From: Tissierellia bacterium
GTDB taxonomy: Bacteria > Bacillota > Clostridia > Tissierellales > Peptoniphilaceae
Reading direction: 5' to 3'
DNA: 64,000 nucleotides
Assembly: GCA_030532305.1 (NCBI GenBank)
Contig: JAUNLJ010000003.1
Location: 55,764 to 119,763, forward strand
Shown here: positions 42,911-52,348 of the stretch, in pieces
Layout: every line of letters starts with the position of its first letter
Position numbering within the stretch: the stretch's first letter is position 1
The notes under the pieces: model-generated
The model's database searches: none
Seen by the model: only the letters and a program-made list of their open reading frames with translations
Told to the model about the DNA's origin: nothing
Program-made: the position numbers and the translations under genes

Positions 42911-44587
42911 ATGAAAAAAATACTACTACTCATTATTTTTCTCATCCTGGGAGGAATAGGCGCCTTCTTTTATTTAAATAAGAGCCAAAGCAACAACCAA
43001 TTTTCAAAAGTCTATGAAGACTACCGTGTGATCTATGAAGATGAGGTCCTACCAGCCGATGAGGTCAAACGAATTGACTCTCAGCACTACCTAAGTGTCC
43101 AAATGATCCAGGACTATTTTGATGAGACAGCCACTTACAGGGAAGAGACTAAGGAGCTTGTCTTTAACAACCAGGCGGGGGAAAAAATCATCCCCCTAGA
43201 CAGTCAAGAAGCCAGCCTCAATGGCCTTAGAATAGGCCTTCGGGACCCTATATTTGAAGAAGAGGGCAAAATTTTTGTTCCAGTAGAGGCCTTTATCCAC
43301 GACTTTCCGACCCGGGCCCGTTACAACAAGGACCAAAACATCCTGGTCATTGATGACCTGAGGATGGACTATGCCCAGGCCCAGCCTTCTGGAGATGGGG
43401 TCAACCTAAGGGAGGGGCCCTCTACAAGTAGTCCCATTGTAAAAACCCTAAATGCGGAGGATGGCCTTTTTGCCTATGGCAAGACGGAAGACGGCTGGTA
43501 CAAGGTTCGGGAAAAGATGGGCTACCAAGGCTATGTCTATGAAGAAAACCTAGACGTCCAATTGGTGGAAGGGGACTATCGCGTTGATAGGACCCAGGGA
43601 GAGGGCCTAAAATCGGCCCTGGCTAAGCCCTTAAATATAACTTGGGACTACACCTACGCCAAGATGCCAGATGAAAAGATCCAAAATATCCAGGCCATTG
43701 AAGGCCTTGATGTCATTATCCCCACCTGGTTTTCTATCCAGGATAGCCAAGGGACCATCTATGACCGGGGAGATAGTCGCTATGTAGCAGCTTACAATAA
43801 TCTAGGCATTGACGTGTGGGGCTATGTGGACAACCAGTTTGATCCAGACCTAACCCATGAGTTTCTTTCTAATCCCCAGGCCAGGACTCAGGCCATTAAT
43901 AAACTCTTAAGCCTGGTTAAAAACTATGGCTTAAAAGGGATTAATATTGACTTTGAACAGACCCGTTTAGAGGATAGGGACCTGATCACAGACTTTGTGG
44001 CAGAGGTCTATGAGGCCTTTAAGCCTGAAGGGATCTTAGTTTCTGTAGATGTGACCCCACCCACTAGCAATAGTGTAGAAAATGAGTTTTATGACCGCAA
44101 GGCCTTATCCAAGGTCAGCGACTATGTCATTCTTATGACCTATGACCAGCATTGGTCTTCTTCAGACCAGGCAGGCTCTGTGGCAGAATACCGGTGGGTA
44201 GAATCCAACATCAACCTAGCCATTCGAAATATTCCCAAGGAAAAACTTATCCTAGGGGTTCCCTTCTACACCCGGATTTGGTCTGAAAATGACCAAGAAA
44301 CCTCCTCTCAATCCGTTTCCATGACAGCAGTTTCTGACTTTATTAGGGAAAGAAACCTTATTATCCAATGGGATCCAGAGGCCAAACAGCATTATGTAGA
44401 AACAGACAATGGGGGCGTCACCCACAAGATTTGGATAGAAGACGCCGAGTCCATCCAGTGGAAGGCAAGCCTGATGCGAAAGTACAACCTGGCTGGTTTA
44501 GGTTCCTGGCGCTTAGGTTTTGAAACACCTGGCATTTGGACCATTATCAATGACGAATTTTCTGCCTACCAGTATTTATACCAGTAA
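42911..44587 (+). CDS. Membrane-anchored GH18 glycosidase with SH3 domain
   Basis: 558-aa extracytoplasmic protein. The N-terminal hydrophobic segment ILLLIIFLILGGIGAFFYL (~4-22) is a signal anchor. Residues ~35-150 resemble the copper-amine-oxidase-like N-terminal domain common in clostridial wall proteins. A bacterial SH3 domain follows (~160-218: GDGVNLREGPSTSSPIVKTL), then a GH18 TIM barrel (~240-550) with LKGINIDFEQ carrying the catalytic Glu, and YVILMTYDQHW. Related enzymes (SleL/YaaH-like) cleave peptidoglycan glycan strands. AAGGACGGAG precedes the ATG. Monocistronic. No spore genes are seen, so a spore role is not implied. Confidence 0.88.
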   Translation: MKKILLLIIFLILGGIGAFFYLNKSQSNNQFSKVYEDYRVIYEDEVLPADEVKRIDSQHYLSVQMIQDYFDETATYREETKELVFNNQAGEKIIPLDSQEASLNGLRIGLRDPIFEEEGKIFVPVEAFIHDFPTRARYNKDQNILVIDDLRMDYAQAQPSGDGVNLREGPSTSSPIVKTLNAEDGLFAYGKTEDGWYKVREKMGYQGYVYEENLDVQLVEGDYRVDRTQGEGLKSALAKPLNITWDYTYAKMPDEKIQNIQAIEGLDVIIPTWFSIQDSQGTIYDRGDSRYVAAYNNLGIDVWGYVDNQFDPDLTHEFLSNPQARTQAINKLLSLVKNYGLKGINIDFEQTRLEDRDLITDFVAEVYEAFKPEGILVSVDVTPPTSNSVENEFYDRKALSKVSDYVILMTYDQHWSSSDQAGSVAEYRWVESNINLAIRNIPKEKLILGVPFYTRIWSENDQETSSQSVSMTAVSDFIRERNLIIQWDPEAKQHYVETDNGGVTHKIWIEDAESIQWKASLMRKYNLAGLGSWRLGFETPGIWTIINDEFSAYQYLYQ

Positions 44588-44613
44588 AGCCAGTAAATAG
44601 ACCCGGACAATAC

Positions 44614-44642
44614 TTGACGTCTTTTGTGTCATTGACTATAAT
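44614..44642 (+). promoter_or_regulatory. Sigma-A promoter of the phospholipase-C-like gene
   Basis: TTGACG (44614-44619), a 17-base spacer and a perfect TATAAT (44637-44642), 48 bases before the start codon. Confidence 0.75.
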
Positions 44643-44689
44643 AAAAAGCGTAAGTGGTTTTATAAGTGTCAACATTTGGAGGAAGCTTT

Positions 44690-45334
44690 ATGTATATGGA
44701 TTCACATAAAATCGTATCTTCAAATATTTTCGATTATGTGAAAGACGAATATGACTTAGAACTCAATAAAAAGCTACTTCTCTGGGGATCTATAGCGCCG
44801 GATGTTCTTCCTAAATACCGCTTAAAGTCCCACTATCCTGACCAAAGTGTAGGTTTTGTTGGTCATGAACTAGTAAAAATCACTCTTTTCTTACAGACCA
44901 TGCAAAAAAGCGAGTCTTTTTCTAGACTCCTACTCAATAAATTAAGCCGGAAAATAGGTACAACCAGCCATTTTCTAGCCGACTTCTTCTGTTATCCTCA
45001 TAATGCCAATATTAGCTGCCTGACCCGTTCTTCCACAAAGAAGCACATGACCTATGAGGCAGACCTAAATAAGTATGCCAAGACCCATGAATTTGACTTA
45101 AATCTAAGACAGGCTTGGCCCGATGAACGCTTTAGTGGGGGTATTCTAGATTTAAGAAGCTACTTTATTGAAAACATTGAAAATATTTTGGCCCTCTATA
45201 GAGAAGAGCCCCTTAGTTTTGCTAAGGACCTAGATTATGCAGCCAATATTAATTTGTATCTACTGTCCCTAGCCTTTGAATTGGCTGAGGAAATGAGCCC
45301 TCAGCTGCAAAAAGAAGCTGCCCATATGATTTAG
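44690..45334 (+). CDS. Zinc-dependent phospholipase C family protein
   Basis: Resembles the S1/P1-like zinc phospholipase C fold (PF00882-type). ATG 44690 follows TTGGAGGAAGC; the longer frame adds eight residues that overlap the binding site. Conserved His/Asp positions include DSHKIVSSNIF (~4-14), WGSIAPDVLPKYRLKSHYP and the metal-type TTSHFLADFFCYPHN (~110-124). About 214 aa. No signal peptide is visible, so it is probably intracellular. Members of this family are widespread in clostridia with no proven substrate; a phospholipase activity is not assured. Confidence 0.78.
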   Translation: MYMDSHKIVSSNIFDYVKDEYDLELNKKLLLWGSIAPDVLPKYRLKSHYPDQSVGFVGHELVKITLFLQTMQKSESFSRLLLNKLSRKIGTTSHFLADFFCYPHNANISCLTRSSTKKHMTYEADLNKYAKTHEFDLNLRQAWPDERFSGGILDLRSYFIENIENILALYREEPLSFAKDLDYAANINLYLLSLAFELAEEMSPQLQKEAAHMI

Positions 45335-45340
45335 CCGGTG

Positions 45341-45550
45341 ATTGGAAGAGTATATAAGAGACAACCCCCAGAGAGCTGGACCAGGTGAGAACCAGCGGCC
45401 ATGATCTTATAGAAAAACACCCAGGAGGTTAAGCTTAAGAAATAAAGCTTACGGTATTACCCGTTATCGTGTAATAGAGTATGTAGTACTTGAAATAGGT
45501 GGCATAGCGAAGATTTTCGTCCTAACGAGAATTTTCGCTATGTTTTTTTT
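45341..45550 (+). promoter_or_regulatory. T-box riboswitch (Asn specifier) controlling asnA
   Basis: The full T-box layout is visible: the base-of-stem-I motif GGAAGAGTA (45344-45352), the stem I AGAGAGCTGG with facing ACCAGC (45370-45396), a specifier region AAAAACACCC with AAC (Asn) at 45416-45418 followed by A, the T-box core AAATAGGTGGCA (45493-45504) and a terminator CATAGCGAA/TTCGCTATG (45503-45542) with eight Ts. Uncharged tRNA-Asn should stabilise the antiterminator and switch on asnA when asparagine is short. The specifier fits the downstream enzyme. Confidence 0.92.
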
Positions 45551-45563
45551 AGGAGGAAAGACC

Positions 45564-46562
45564 ATGAGAAACAACTCTTTAGCCCGTGAACTAGACATCC
45601 GGGAAACACAAATCGCCATAAAAACCTTAAAAGACTTTTTCCAAAGGGACCTGGCCAACACCCTCAACTTAACCCGGGTGTCCGCCCCTCTTTTTGTCAC
45701 CCCCTCATCTGGGCTTAATGATAGACTTTCAGGGGTGGAAAGGCCTGTCTCCTTTAGCCTGGGCCAATATGATATGAAGGTGGAGATTGTCCAGTCCCTG
45801 GCCAAGTGGAAACGTTATGTCCTAAAACGCTATGGCTTTGGCTACTATGAAGGCCTTTATGCCGACATGAATGCCATCCGGGCAGATGAAGTCTTAGATA
45901 GTATCCACTCGGTCTATGTGGACCAATGGGACTGGGAAAAAATTATACGCAAGGAAGACCGCAATGCCAGTTACCTAAAGTTTGTAGTCAACCAAATTTA
46001 TTCCGTCTTTAAACGGACAGAAAACTATATTAACAGCGTCTATCCCTTTGTGCTTTCTGAAAAACTTCCTGAGGAGATCACCTTTATCTCCAGCCAAGAA
46101 CTGGAGGATATGTATCCCGATAAGAGCCCCAAGGAGAGGGAGGAGCTGGCTGCTAAAAAATATGGAGCCTATTTTTTAATGGGGATTGGCCACAAGTTAT
46201 CCTCAGGAGAGCCCCACGACCTAAGGAGCCCTGACTATGACGATTGGAGCCTAAATGGAGATATTATCTTCTTTAACCCCACCACCCGGTCTGCCATCGA
46301 ACTGTCCAGTATGGGGATCCGGGTTGATGAGGAGGCCCTCCTAAAGCAAACCCGCCTATCTAAGACGGAAGACCGTTTGGAGCAGGATTACCACAAGAGC
46401 CTTTTAGCCGGGGACCTGCCCTATACCATTGGTGGGGGGATTGGTCAATCTCGGATCTGTCTTTTCTTCCTAGAGAAGTATCACATTGGGGAAGTCCAAG
46501 TGGGGGTCTGGCCCGAGGATATGTTGTTAGACTGCCAGTTGTCAGGTTACAATATCCTTTAA
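45564..46562 (+). CDS. asnA: Aspartate-ammonia ligase AsnA
   Basis: Makes asparagine from aspartate, ATP and free ammonia (not glutamine). ATG 45564 has AGGAGG 7 bases upstream; the longer frame would begin in the T-box terminator. TRVSAPLFVTPSSGLNDRLSG (shown in part) and VEIVQSLAKWKRYVLKRYGF at the N-terminus, MNAIRADE and the class-II-like GGGIGQSRICLFFL near the C-terminus identify it. 332 aa. It is regulated by the Asn T-box just upstream and appears monocistronic. Confidence 0.97.
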   Translation: MRNNSLARELDIRETQIAIKTLKDFFQRDLANTLNLTRVSAPLFVTPSSGLNDRLSGVERPVSFSLGQYDMKVEIVQSLAKWKRYVLKRYGFGYYEGLYADMNAIRADEVLDSIHSVYVDQWDWEKIIRKEDRNASYLKFVVNQIYSVFKRTENYINSVYPFVLSEKLPEEITFISSQELEDMYPDKSPKEREELAAKKYGAYFLMGIGHKLSSGEPHDLRSPDYDDWSLNGDIIFFNPTTRSAIELSSMGIRVDEEALLKQTRLSKTEDRLEQDYHKSLLAGDLPYTIGGGIGQSRICLFFLEKYHIGEVQVGVWPEDMLLDCQLSGYNIL

Positions 46563-46608
46563 TTTACAAAAATATAAAAGACCGGTCGAAATTCAAATTC
46601 CTTTATAG

Positions 46609-46614
46609 TATAAT
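46609..46614 (+). promoter_or_regulatory. -10 box upstream of the unknown gene
   Basis: Perfect TATAAT 31 bases before the start codon at 46645. The -35 region at 17-base spacing (TCGAAA) is poor. Confidence 0.4.
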
Positions 46615-46644
46615 ATTACTTGCAATGAAATTGGGGGAAGAAGA

Positions 46645-47406
46645 ATGAGTTCGATGGAAAAAGCTTACCAGCCTAAGAAAATTGAATATAATTATGCAGA
46701 GTTAAAAGCAAGCCTTTTGCGTCGATTCTTATATAAGGGGGATAGCGAAGCGCTACAAATTCTGCTAAACCTTTATAAAATAGATGAAAGTATCGAAAAT
46801 ATCTTTCCTTCTTATGTGTCTCTAAAAAGTTTGCGTAAGGATATTGAGGGTTTCCTATACTATAAAGAGGGCAAGGAACTCATAGCAGCCAACCTAAGCC
46901 AGCTGATCCATGATGATATTAATCGTTTTGAACTGATTATGTATCTAGAGGGCTACCGGCGGGGGATGAGTGCCTGTAAAGAGGTTAATGAACTGGAGAT
47001 CTTGGCCCTAAAATATTTTACCGTGCCTGAATTATATAATCGGAAAAGCCTTTTTCACTATGATAGAAACCTGGAAGAAATAGGGCGATTTAGGCGGTGG
47101 GTGACCTGTAATATCCATAATGATGTAAGTTTTACTAAAAACTATGTGGACCAGGTCAGCTGGTATAACAGGCGGGTCTTGAAAAAGAAGATCAAGCACT
47201 TAAATACCCACTTGGACCGTCAAATTATGATAAACTATGATTCAAAGGAAGATCATTATAGGGAGTCAGATAGCCACCTATCCACCAAGGAACTCTATGG
47301 CCTATCAAAAAAACTTTATCGTTTTTTACATAGGGATGCCTTAAAGATTTACCATAGGGCCTATTGGAATGGGCTAAATGATCAAGTGTTAAAACGGTAT
47401 AGATGA
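46645..47406 (+). CDS. Hypothetical protein upstream of ruvC
   Basis: 253 aa; I do not recognise the family. The protein is basic, tyrosine-rich and predicted largely helical, without signal peptide, membrane segment or Cys motif. Notable segments: SLLRRFLYKGDSEALQILLNL, LFHYDRNLEEIGRFRRWV, and a C-terminal basic stretch VLKKKIKHLNTHLDRQ, which could contact nucleic acid. ATG 46645 has GGGGGAAG upstream. It has its own -10 box and is followed by a hairpin that only partly separates it from ruvC. Codon use is like its neighbours, so it is probably native. Function unknown. Confidence 0.75.
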   Translation: MSSMEKAYQPKKIEYNYAELKASLLRRFLYKGDSEALQILLNLYKIDESIENIFPSYVSLKSLRKDIEGFLYYKEGKELIAANLSQLIHDDINRFELIMYLEGYRRGMSACKEVNELEILALKYFTVPELYNRKSLFHYDRNLEEIGRFRRWVTCNIHNDVSFTKNYVDQVSWYNRRVLKKKIKHLNTHLDRQIMINYDSKEDHYRESDSHLSTKELYGLSKKLYRFLHRDALKIYHRAYWNGLNDQVLKRYR

Positions 47407-47410
47407 TTTA

Positions 47411-47434
47411 AAGGGCTCGTAAGGGCCCTTTTTT
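47411..47434 (+). terminator. Terminator/attenuator between the unknown gene and ruvC
   Basis: AAGGGC (47411-47416) pairs with GCCCTT (47425-47430) and is followed by a six-T tract ending at 47434, immediately before the AGGAGG of ruvC. The stem is short, so readthrough is likely. Confidence 0.65.
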
Positions 47435-47443
47435 AGGAGGACT

Positions 47444-47938
47444 ATGCGGATAATAGGAATAGACCCTGGCCTAGCCATCTTGGGCTATGGGATAGTAGAT
47501 ATCGAAGGAAATAAGTGTAGGCCGGTGGATTATGGGGCCATTACCACGGACAAGGACCTGGCCTTTCCTGAGCGCCTGGCTAAGATCCATAGGGAGCTTT
47601 TGGCGCTTATAGACAAGTACCAGCCAGAAGAAGCGGCCTTTGAAGAATTGTTTTTCTATAACAACATTACCACGGCCATTTCCGTGTCTCAAGCCAGGGG
47701 GGTGGCCCTGCTAGCTTGCGTTAACAAGGGGCTGGAGACCTTTGAATATACCCCACCACAAATCAAATTAGGGGTGGTGGGTTATGGGCAGGCAGAAAAA
47801 CACCAGGTCCAAGAGATGGTCAAGATGATCCTCCACCTGGACCAAGTTCCTAAGCCCGATGATGTGGCTGACGGCCTAGCGGCTGCCATTACCCATGCCA
47901 ATTCACGAAAGTTTAAAGACCAATTTAGGATAAGGTGA
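47444..47938 (+). CDS. ruvC: Holliday junction resolvase RuvC
   Basis: Endonuclease that cuts Holliday junctions moved by RuvAB. The four acidic catalytic positions are visible: Asp in IIGIDPGLAILGYG, Glu in AAFEELFFYNN, and the Asp pair in PDDVADGLAAAITH. 164 aa. The ribosome binding site is AGGAGG. It leads the ruvC-ruvA-ruvB series and probably the long operon that follows; ruvA starts 4 bases later. Confidence 0.97.
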   Translation: MRIIGIDPGLAILGYGIVDIEGNKCRPVDYGAITTDKDLAFPERLAKIHRELLALIDKYQPEEAAFEELFFYNNITTAISVSQARGVALLACVNKGLETFEYTPPQIKLGVVGYGQAEKHQVQEMVKMILHLDQVPKPDDVADGLAAAITHANSRKFKDQFRIR

Positions 47939-47942
47939 GACC

Positions 47943-48539
47943 ATGATTGATTGTATTAGGGGAAAGGTCATTGAGATAGGGGAGGATTTTTGTGTCCTTT
48001 TTTGCCAGGACATAGGCTACCATATCTTAGCCAGCCGCTATAGTCTAGAGGGTCTAGAAAAGGAGGATACCGTCCTTTTATACACCCAGCTAGTGGTTCG
48101 AGAAGATAGCCTGAGTCTTTATGGTTTTAAGGACAAAAATGAAAGGAAACTTTTTGAGCTCTTTAACACGGTGACCAGTATCGGGCCCAAGGCCGCCCTT
48201 AGTCTCTTGAGTACAGCGCCTGTAGACAGGCTAAAACAGGCCATTCTCCTAGAGGACGTGGCCTCTTTAAAGGAGGCCCCTGGCATAGGAAAAAAGAGTG
48301 CAGAAAGAATTATCCTGGAACTTAAGGACAAGGTCCAGGCTATTTCTGGTCCCGTAGATCTGAGCCAGCCTCCCCTTGCTGCCACTAAGTCTTCAGAAAG
48401 GGCTACGGCCCTTCAAGCCCTAGTGGGACTAGGCTATAATGAATATGAAGCCAAGGGGGCCCTCCAAGGCCTTGGGGAGGAGGAAGACCTAGAAACCCTT
48501 ATTCGCCAGGCCCTAAAGGCCCTATCTAAAAATATATAG
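47943..48539 (+). CDS. ruvA: Holliday junction DNA helicase subunit RuvA
   Basis: Tetrameric junction-binding protein. It begins MIDCIRGKVIEIGEDF; the helix-hairpin-helix motifs are in LFNTVTSIGPKAALSLLS and LKEAPGIGKKSAERIILELKDK (~107-128). The C-terminal RuvB-binding domain ends ALVGLGYNEYEAKGAL and onward. 198 aa. Confidence 0.97.
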   Translation: MIDCIRGKVIEIGEDFCVLFCQDIGYHILASRYSLEGLEKEDTVLLYTQLVVREDSLSLYGFKDKNERKLFELFNTVTSIGPKAALSLLSTAPVDRLKQAILLEDVASLKEAPGIGKKSAERIILELKDKVQAISGPVDLSQPPLAATKSSERATALQALVGLGYNEYEAKGALQGLGEEEDLETLIRQALKALSKNI

Positions 48540-48559
48540 TTTAAAAGGGGGGAGAAGAA

Positions 48560-49573
48560 ATGGAAGAAGAACGGATTATTTCAAGAAACTATCGGGAAGA
48601 AGACCAGAGTGAGCCCTCCCTAAGGCCCAAGTGGCTTAGGGAATATATAGGCCAGGACCGGGCCAAGGAGAAGCTGGACATTTTTATCCAGGCGGCTAGG
48701 ACCAGACAGGAACCCCTAGACCATGTTCTTCTCCATGGGCCCCCAGGTCTGGGCAAGACCACCCTGGCTCAAATTATTGCCAATGAACTAGGGGTCCATA
48801 TTAAAACCACCTCTGGCCCAGCCATTGAAAGGCCGGGAGACCTGGCCAGTATCTTGACCAACCTAGAGGAAAATGACGTCCTATTTATTGATGAGATCCA
48901 CCGGATCCACCGAACTGTGGAGGAGGTCCTCTATCCAGCCATGGAGGACTTTGCCCTGGACCTAATTATAGGCAAGGGGCCTTCTGCCCGGTCCATGCGT
49001 CTAGATTTAAGCAAGTTTACCCTTATTGGAGCCACCACCCGGTCTGGCCAACTGAGCTCTCCCCTAAGGGACCGGTTTGGGGTCCTCTTAAACCTGGAAC
49101 TCTATGACAAGAAGAGCCTAGAAGAGATCCTCCTTAGGTCTGCCATGATTTTAGAGATTCCCTTAGAGAAAAGTGGGGCCGCAGAAATTGCTAGACGGTC
49201 CCGGGGCACCCCTAGGATTGCCAACCGACTTTTAAAACGGATCAGAGACTATGCCGAGGTTAAAAAAGATGGGATTATTAGTCAAGCGGTGGCCAAGGAA
49301 GGCCTAGAACTTTTAGAAATAGACCACTACGGCCTAGACCACTTGGACCGGAGGATCCTGGAAATGATGATCCTAGATTATGGAGGCCGGCCTGTGGGGA
49401 TTGAAACCATGGCCGCCAGCCTAGGAGAAGAACGAGTCACCCTAGAAGACGTCTATGAACCCTACCTCCTCCAAATTGGCATGATCCAAAGAACTCCCAG
49501 GGGCCGAATCCCCTCTGCCAAGGCCTACGACCACTTAGGCTACGCAGCCCTTTTAAAAGACCCAGACCAGTAG
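48560..49573 (+). CDS. ruvB: Holliday junction DNA helicase subunit RuvB
   Basis: AAA+ motor for branch migration. [20 protein letters not shown] opens the ATPase. Walker A is [11 protein letters not shown] (~60-70), Walker [11 protein letters not shown], sensor-type [19 protein letters not shown], and the arginine region [20 protein letters not shown]. The C-terminal winged helix has [16 protein letters not shown] and [17 protein letters not shown]. 337 aa. Confidence 0.98.
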   Translation: MEEERIISRNYREEDQSEPSLRPKWLREYIGQDRAKEKLDIFIQAARTRQEPLDHVLLHGPPGLGKTTLAQIIANELGVHIKTTSGPAIERPGDLASILTNLEENDVLFIDEIHRIHRTVEEVLYPAMEDFALDLIIGKGPSARSMRLDLSKFTLIGATTRSGQLSSPLRDRFGVLLNLELYDKKSLEEILLRSAMILEIPLEKSGAAEIARRSRGTPRIANRLLKRIRDYAEVKKDGIISQAVAKEGLELLEIDHYGLDHLDRRILEMMILDYGGRPVGIETMAASLGEERVTLEDVYEPYLLQIGMIQRTPRGRIPSAKAYDHLGYAALLKDPDQ

Positions 49574-49608
49574 ATAAATAGATAATAAATACCCATGTAA
49601 GGAGCCCT

Positions 49609-50631
49609 ATGAAATTAGAAGAATTTAATTATGACCTCCCCCAAGAGCTTATTGCCCAGGAACCCCTAAAAAAGAGGGACCACAGCCGGCTACTCCATGT
49701 AGACAAGGCCACGGGGGACTATAGGGATGATATTTTTAAAAATATTGGCCACTATCTAAGGCCTGGAGACACCCTGGTTTTTAATGACACCAAGGTTTTA
49801 CCTGCCCGGCTCTATGGCCACCGTCCCCAAAAGGAAGAAGCCATTGAAGTCCTCCTCCTTAAGGAAAAGAAAAAGGACTGCTGGGAATGTCTAGTTAGGC
49901 CAGGGAGGAAGATGAAAGAAGGCCAGGAGATTATTTTTTCAGACCAGCTAAGAGGCAGGGTGACGGAGGTCTTAGAATCTGGCAGCCGGCTTATTGACTT
50001 TAGCTATGAGGGGGTCTTTCTTGAGATTATTGACCACTTAGGCGCCATGCCCCTGCCCCCCTATATAAAAAAAGACCTTAAGGAAAAGGACCGCTACCAG
50101 ACCATCTATGCCAAAAATATAGGGTCCAGCGCAGCCCCTACGGCAGGTCTACACTTTACCCAGGCCCTGATGGAAGAGATTAAGGCCATGGGGGTAGACA
50201 TCCTCTTTGTCACCCTCCATGTGGGCCTGGGGACCTTCCAGCCTGTGCGAGCTGAAAATATTGAAGACCACCATATGCATGAGGAGGTCTATTTTGTTAG
50301 TCCCCAGGTCGCCCAAAAGATCAATCAAAAAAAGAGCCAGGGCCATAGGATCCTAGCTGTAGGAACCACCTCCCTAAGGACCCTAGAGGCAGCCACCAAC
50401 GCCCAGGGGCTTCTAGAGGCGGGCCATGGGTCCACAGATATCTTTATCTATCCCGGCTATACTTTTAAGATGGTGGATGGTTTAATTACCAACTTCCACC
50501 TGCCAGAATCCACCCTGCTTATGCTGGTTTCAGCATTTTCTAGCCAGGAGATTATTAAAAGGGCCTATCAGCATGCCATAGAAGCCAAGTACCGCTTCTT
50601 TAGTTTTGGCGATGCCATGTTTTTAGAATAA
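49609..50631 (+). CDS. queA: S-adenosylmethionine:tRNA ribosyltransferase-isomerase QueA
   Basis: Adds the epoxyqueuosine ring to preQ1-modified tRNA. FNYDLPQELIAQEPLKKRDHSRL, FNDTKVLPARLYGHR, GSSAAPTAGLHFT and TTSLRTLEAA are conserved motifs. 340 aa. AAGGAGCCC precedes the ATG, and tgt follows after 9 bases. QueA and Tgt act in the same queuosine pathway; preQ1 synthesis genes are not in the window, so preQ1 or queuine may be salvaged. Confidence 0.97.
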   Translation: MKLEEFNYDLPQELIAQEPLKKRDHSRLLHVDKATGDYRDDIFKNIGHYLRPGDTLVFNDTKVLPARLYGHRPQKEEAIEVLLLKEKKKDCWECLVRPGRKMKEGQEIIFSDQLRGRVTEVLESGSRLIDFSYEGVFLEIIDHLGAMPLPPYIKKDLKEKDRYQTIYAKNIGSSAAPTAGLHFTQALMEEIKAMGVDILFVTLHVGLGTFQPVRAENIEDHHMHEEVYFVSPQVAQKINQKKSQGHRILAVGTTSLRTLEAATNAQGLLEAGHGSTDIFIYPGYTFKMVDGLITNFHLPESTLLMLVSAFSSQEIIKRAYQHAIEAKYRFFSFGDAMFLE

Positions 50632-51756
<1,125 letters not shown>

Positions 51757-51777
51757 GAGTAAATTAGGAGGGATTTT

Positions 51778-52119
51778 TTGAATTTTGAACAAGGAAATTT
51801 ATTAACTACCTTTTTACCACTTATCGTCATGATTGCCATCTTTTACTTTGCTCTTATCCGTCCCCAAAGGAAAAGGGAAAAAGAAGTTAAGGACATGAGA
51901 GGCAGTCTAGCTATTGGCGATGAAATCCTAACCATTGGTGGTATTGTAGGAACGATCATTCAAGTAAAGGAAGACCTGGTTGTCATTGAATCTAGTGGCA
52001 TGAAGACTCGACTTGAAGTGATGAAGTGGGGCGTAAGTTCTGTTGTTAAAAAGAAAAATCATAGCAACAATAAAAAACAAGCGGCCCAAGAAGAAACAAG
52101 TAAAGAAGAAAAAAATTAA
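51778..52119 (+). CDS. yajC: Preprotein translocase subunit YajC
   Basis: Small membrane protein of the SecDF-YajC complex. The start is TTG 51778 with AGGAGGGA upstream. One transmembrane helix, TFLPLIVMIAIFYFALI (~11-27), is followed by RPQRKREKEVKDM and GDEILTIGGIVGTII, the YajC signature. A lysine-rich tail follows. 113 aa. No secD or secF is in the window; instead the SCIFF genes follow, as in many clostridia. Confidence 0.95.
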   Translation: MNFEQGNLLTTFLPLIVMIAIFYFALIRPQRKREKEVKDMRGSLAIGDEILTIGGIVGTIIQVKEDLVVIESSGMKTRLEVMKWGVSSVVKKKNHSNNKKQAAQEETSKEEKN

Positions 52120-52139
52120 TATTTTTTAAGGAGGAGTTT

Positions 52140-52286
52140 ATGAAATACATAAAAACTATTTCACATAAATCTTTAAAATCCAATTTGAAACACGCAGGCT
52201 GCGGTGAATGTCAAACCTCTTGCCAATCTGCTTGTAAAACATCTTGTACAGTAGGTAATCAAAAATGTGAGAATACGAAGAGATAA
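52140..52286 (+). CDS. scfA: SCIFF ribosomal peptide precursor (ScfA)
   Basis: A 48-residue RiPP precursor of the six-cysteine-in-forty-five family, too short for standard ORF lists. MKYIKTISHKSLKSNLKH is the leader; the core is CGECQTSCQSACKTSC then TVGNQKC, with Cys at 21, 24, 28, 32, 36 and 43. The maturase ScfB forms thioether (sactionine-type) crosslinks from Cys to Thr in relatives. AAGGAGGAG lies 5 bases before ATG 52140. Codon use is AT-rich compared with neighbours. The mature peptide's biological role is not established in any organism to my knowledge. A terminator-like hairpin follows before scfB. Confidence 0.97.
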   Translation: MKYIKTISHKSLKSNLKHAGCGECQTSCQSACKTSCTVGNQKCENTKR

Positions 52287-52317
52287 AGGTTGTGGATTGC
52301 CACAACTTTTATTTTTC
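52285..52317 (+). terminator. Terminator/attenuator between scfA and scfB
   Basis: AAAGGTTGTGG (52285-52295) pairs with CCACAACTTTT (52300-52310; one G-T pair) and is followed by ATTTTT. It begins in the scfA stop codon and would give more precursor than maturase mRNA. Confidence 0.85.
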
Positions 52318-52348
52318 TTTAAATTAAATGTAGAATGGAGATAGCTAC

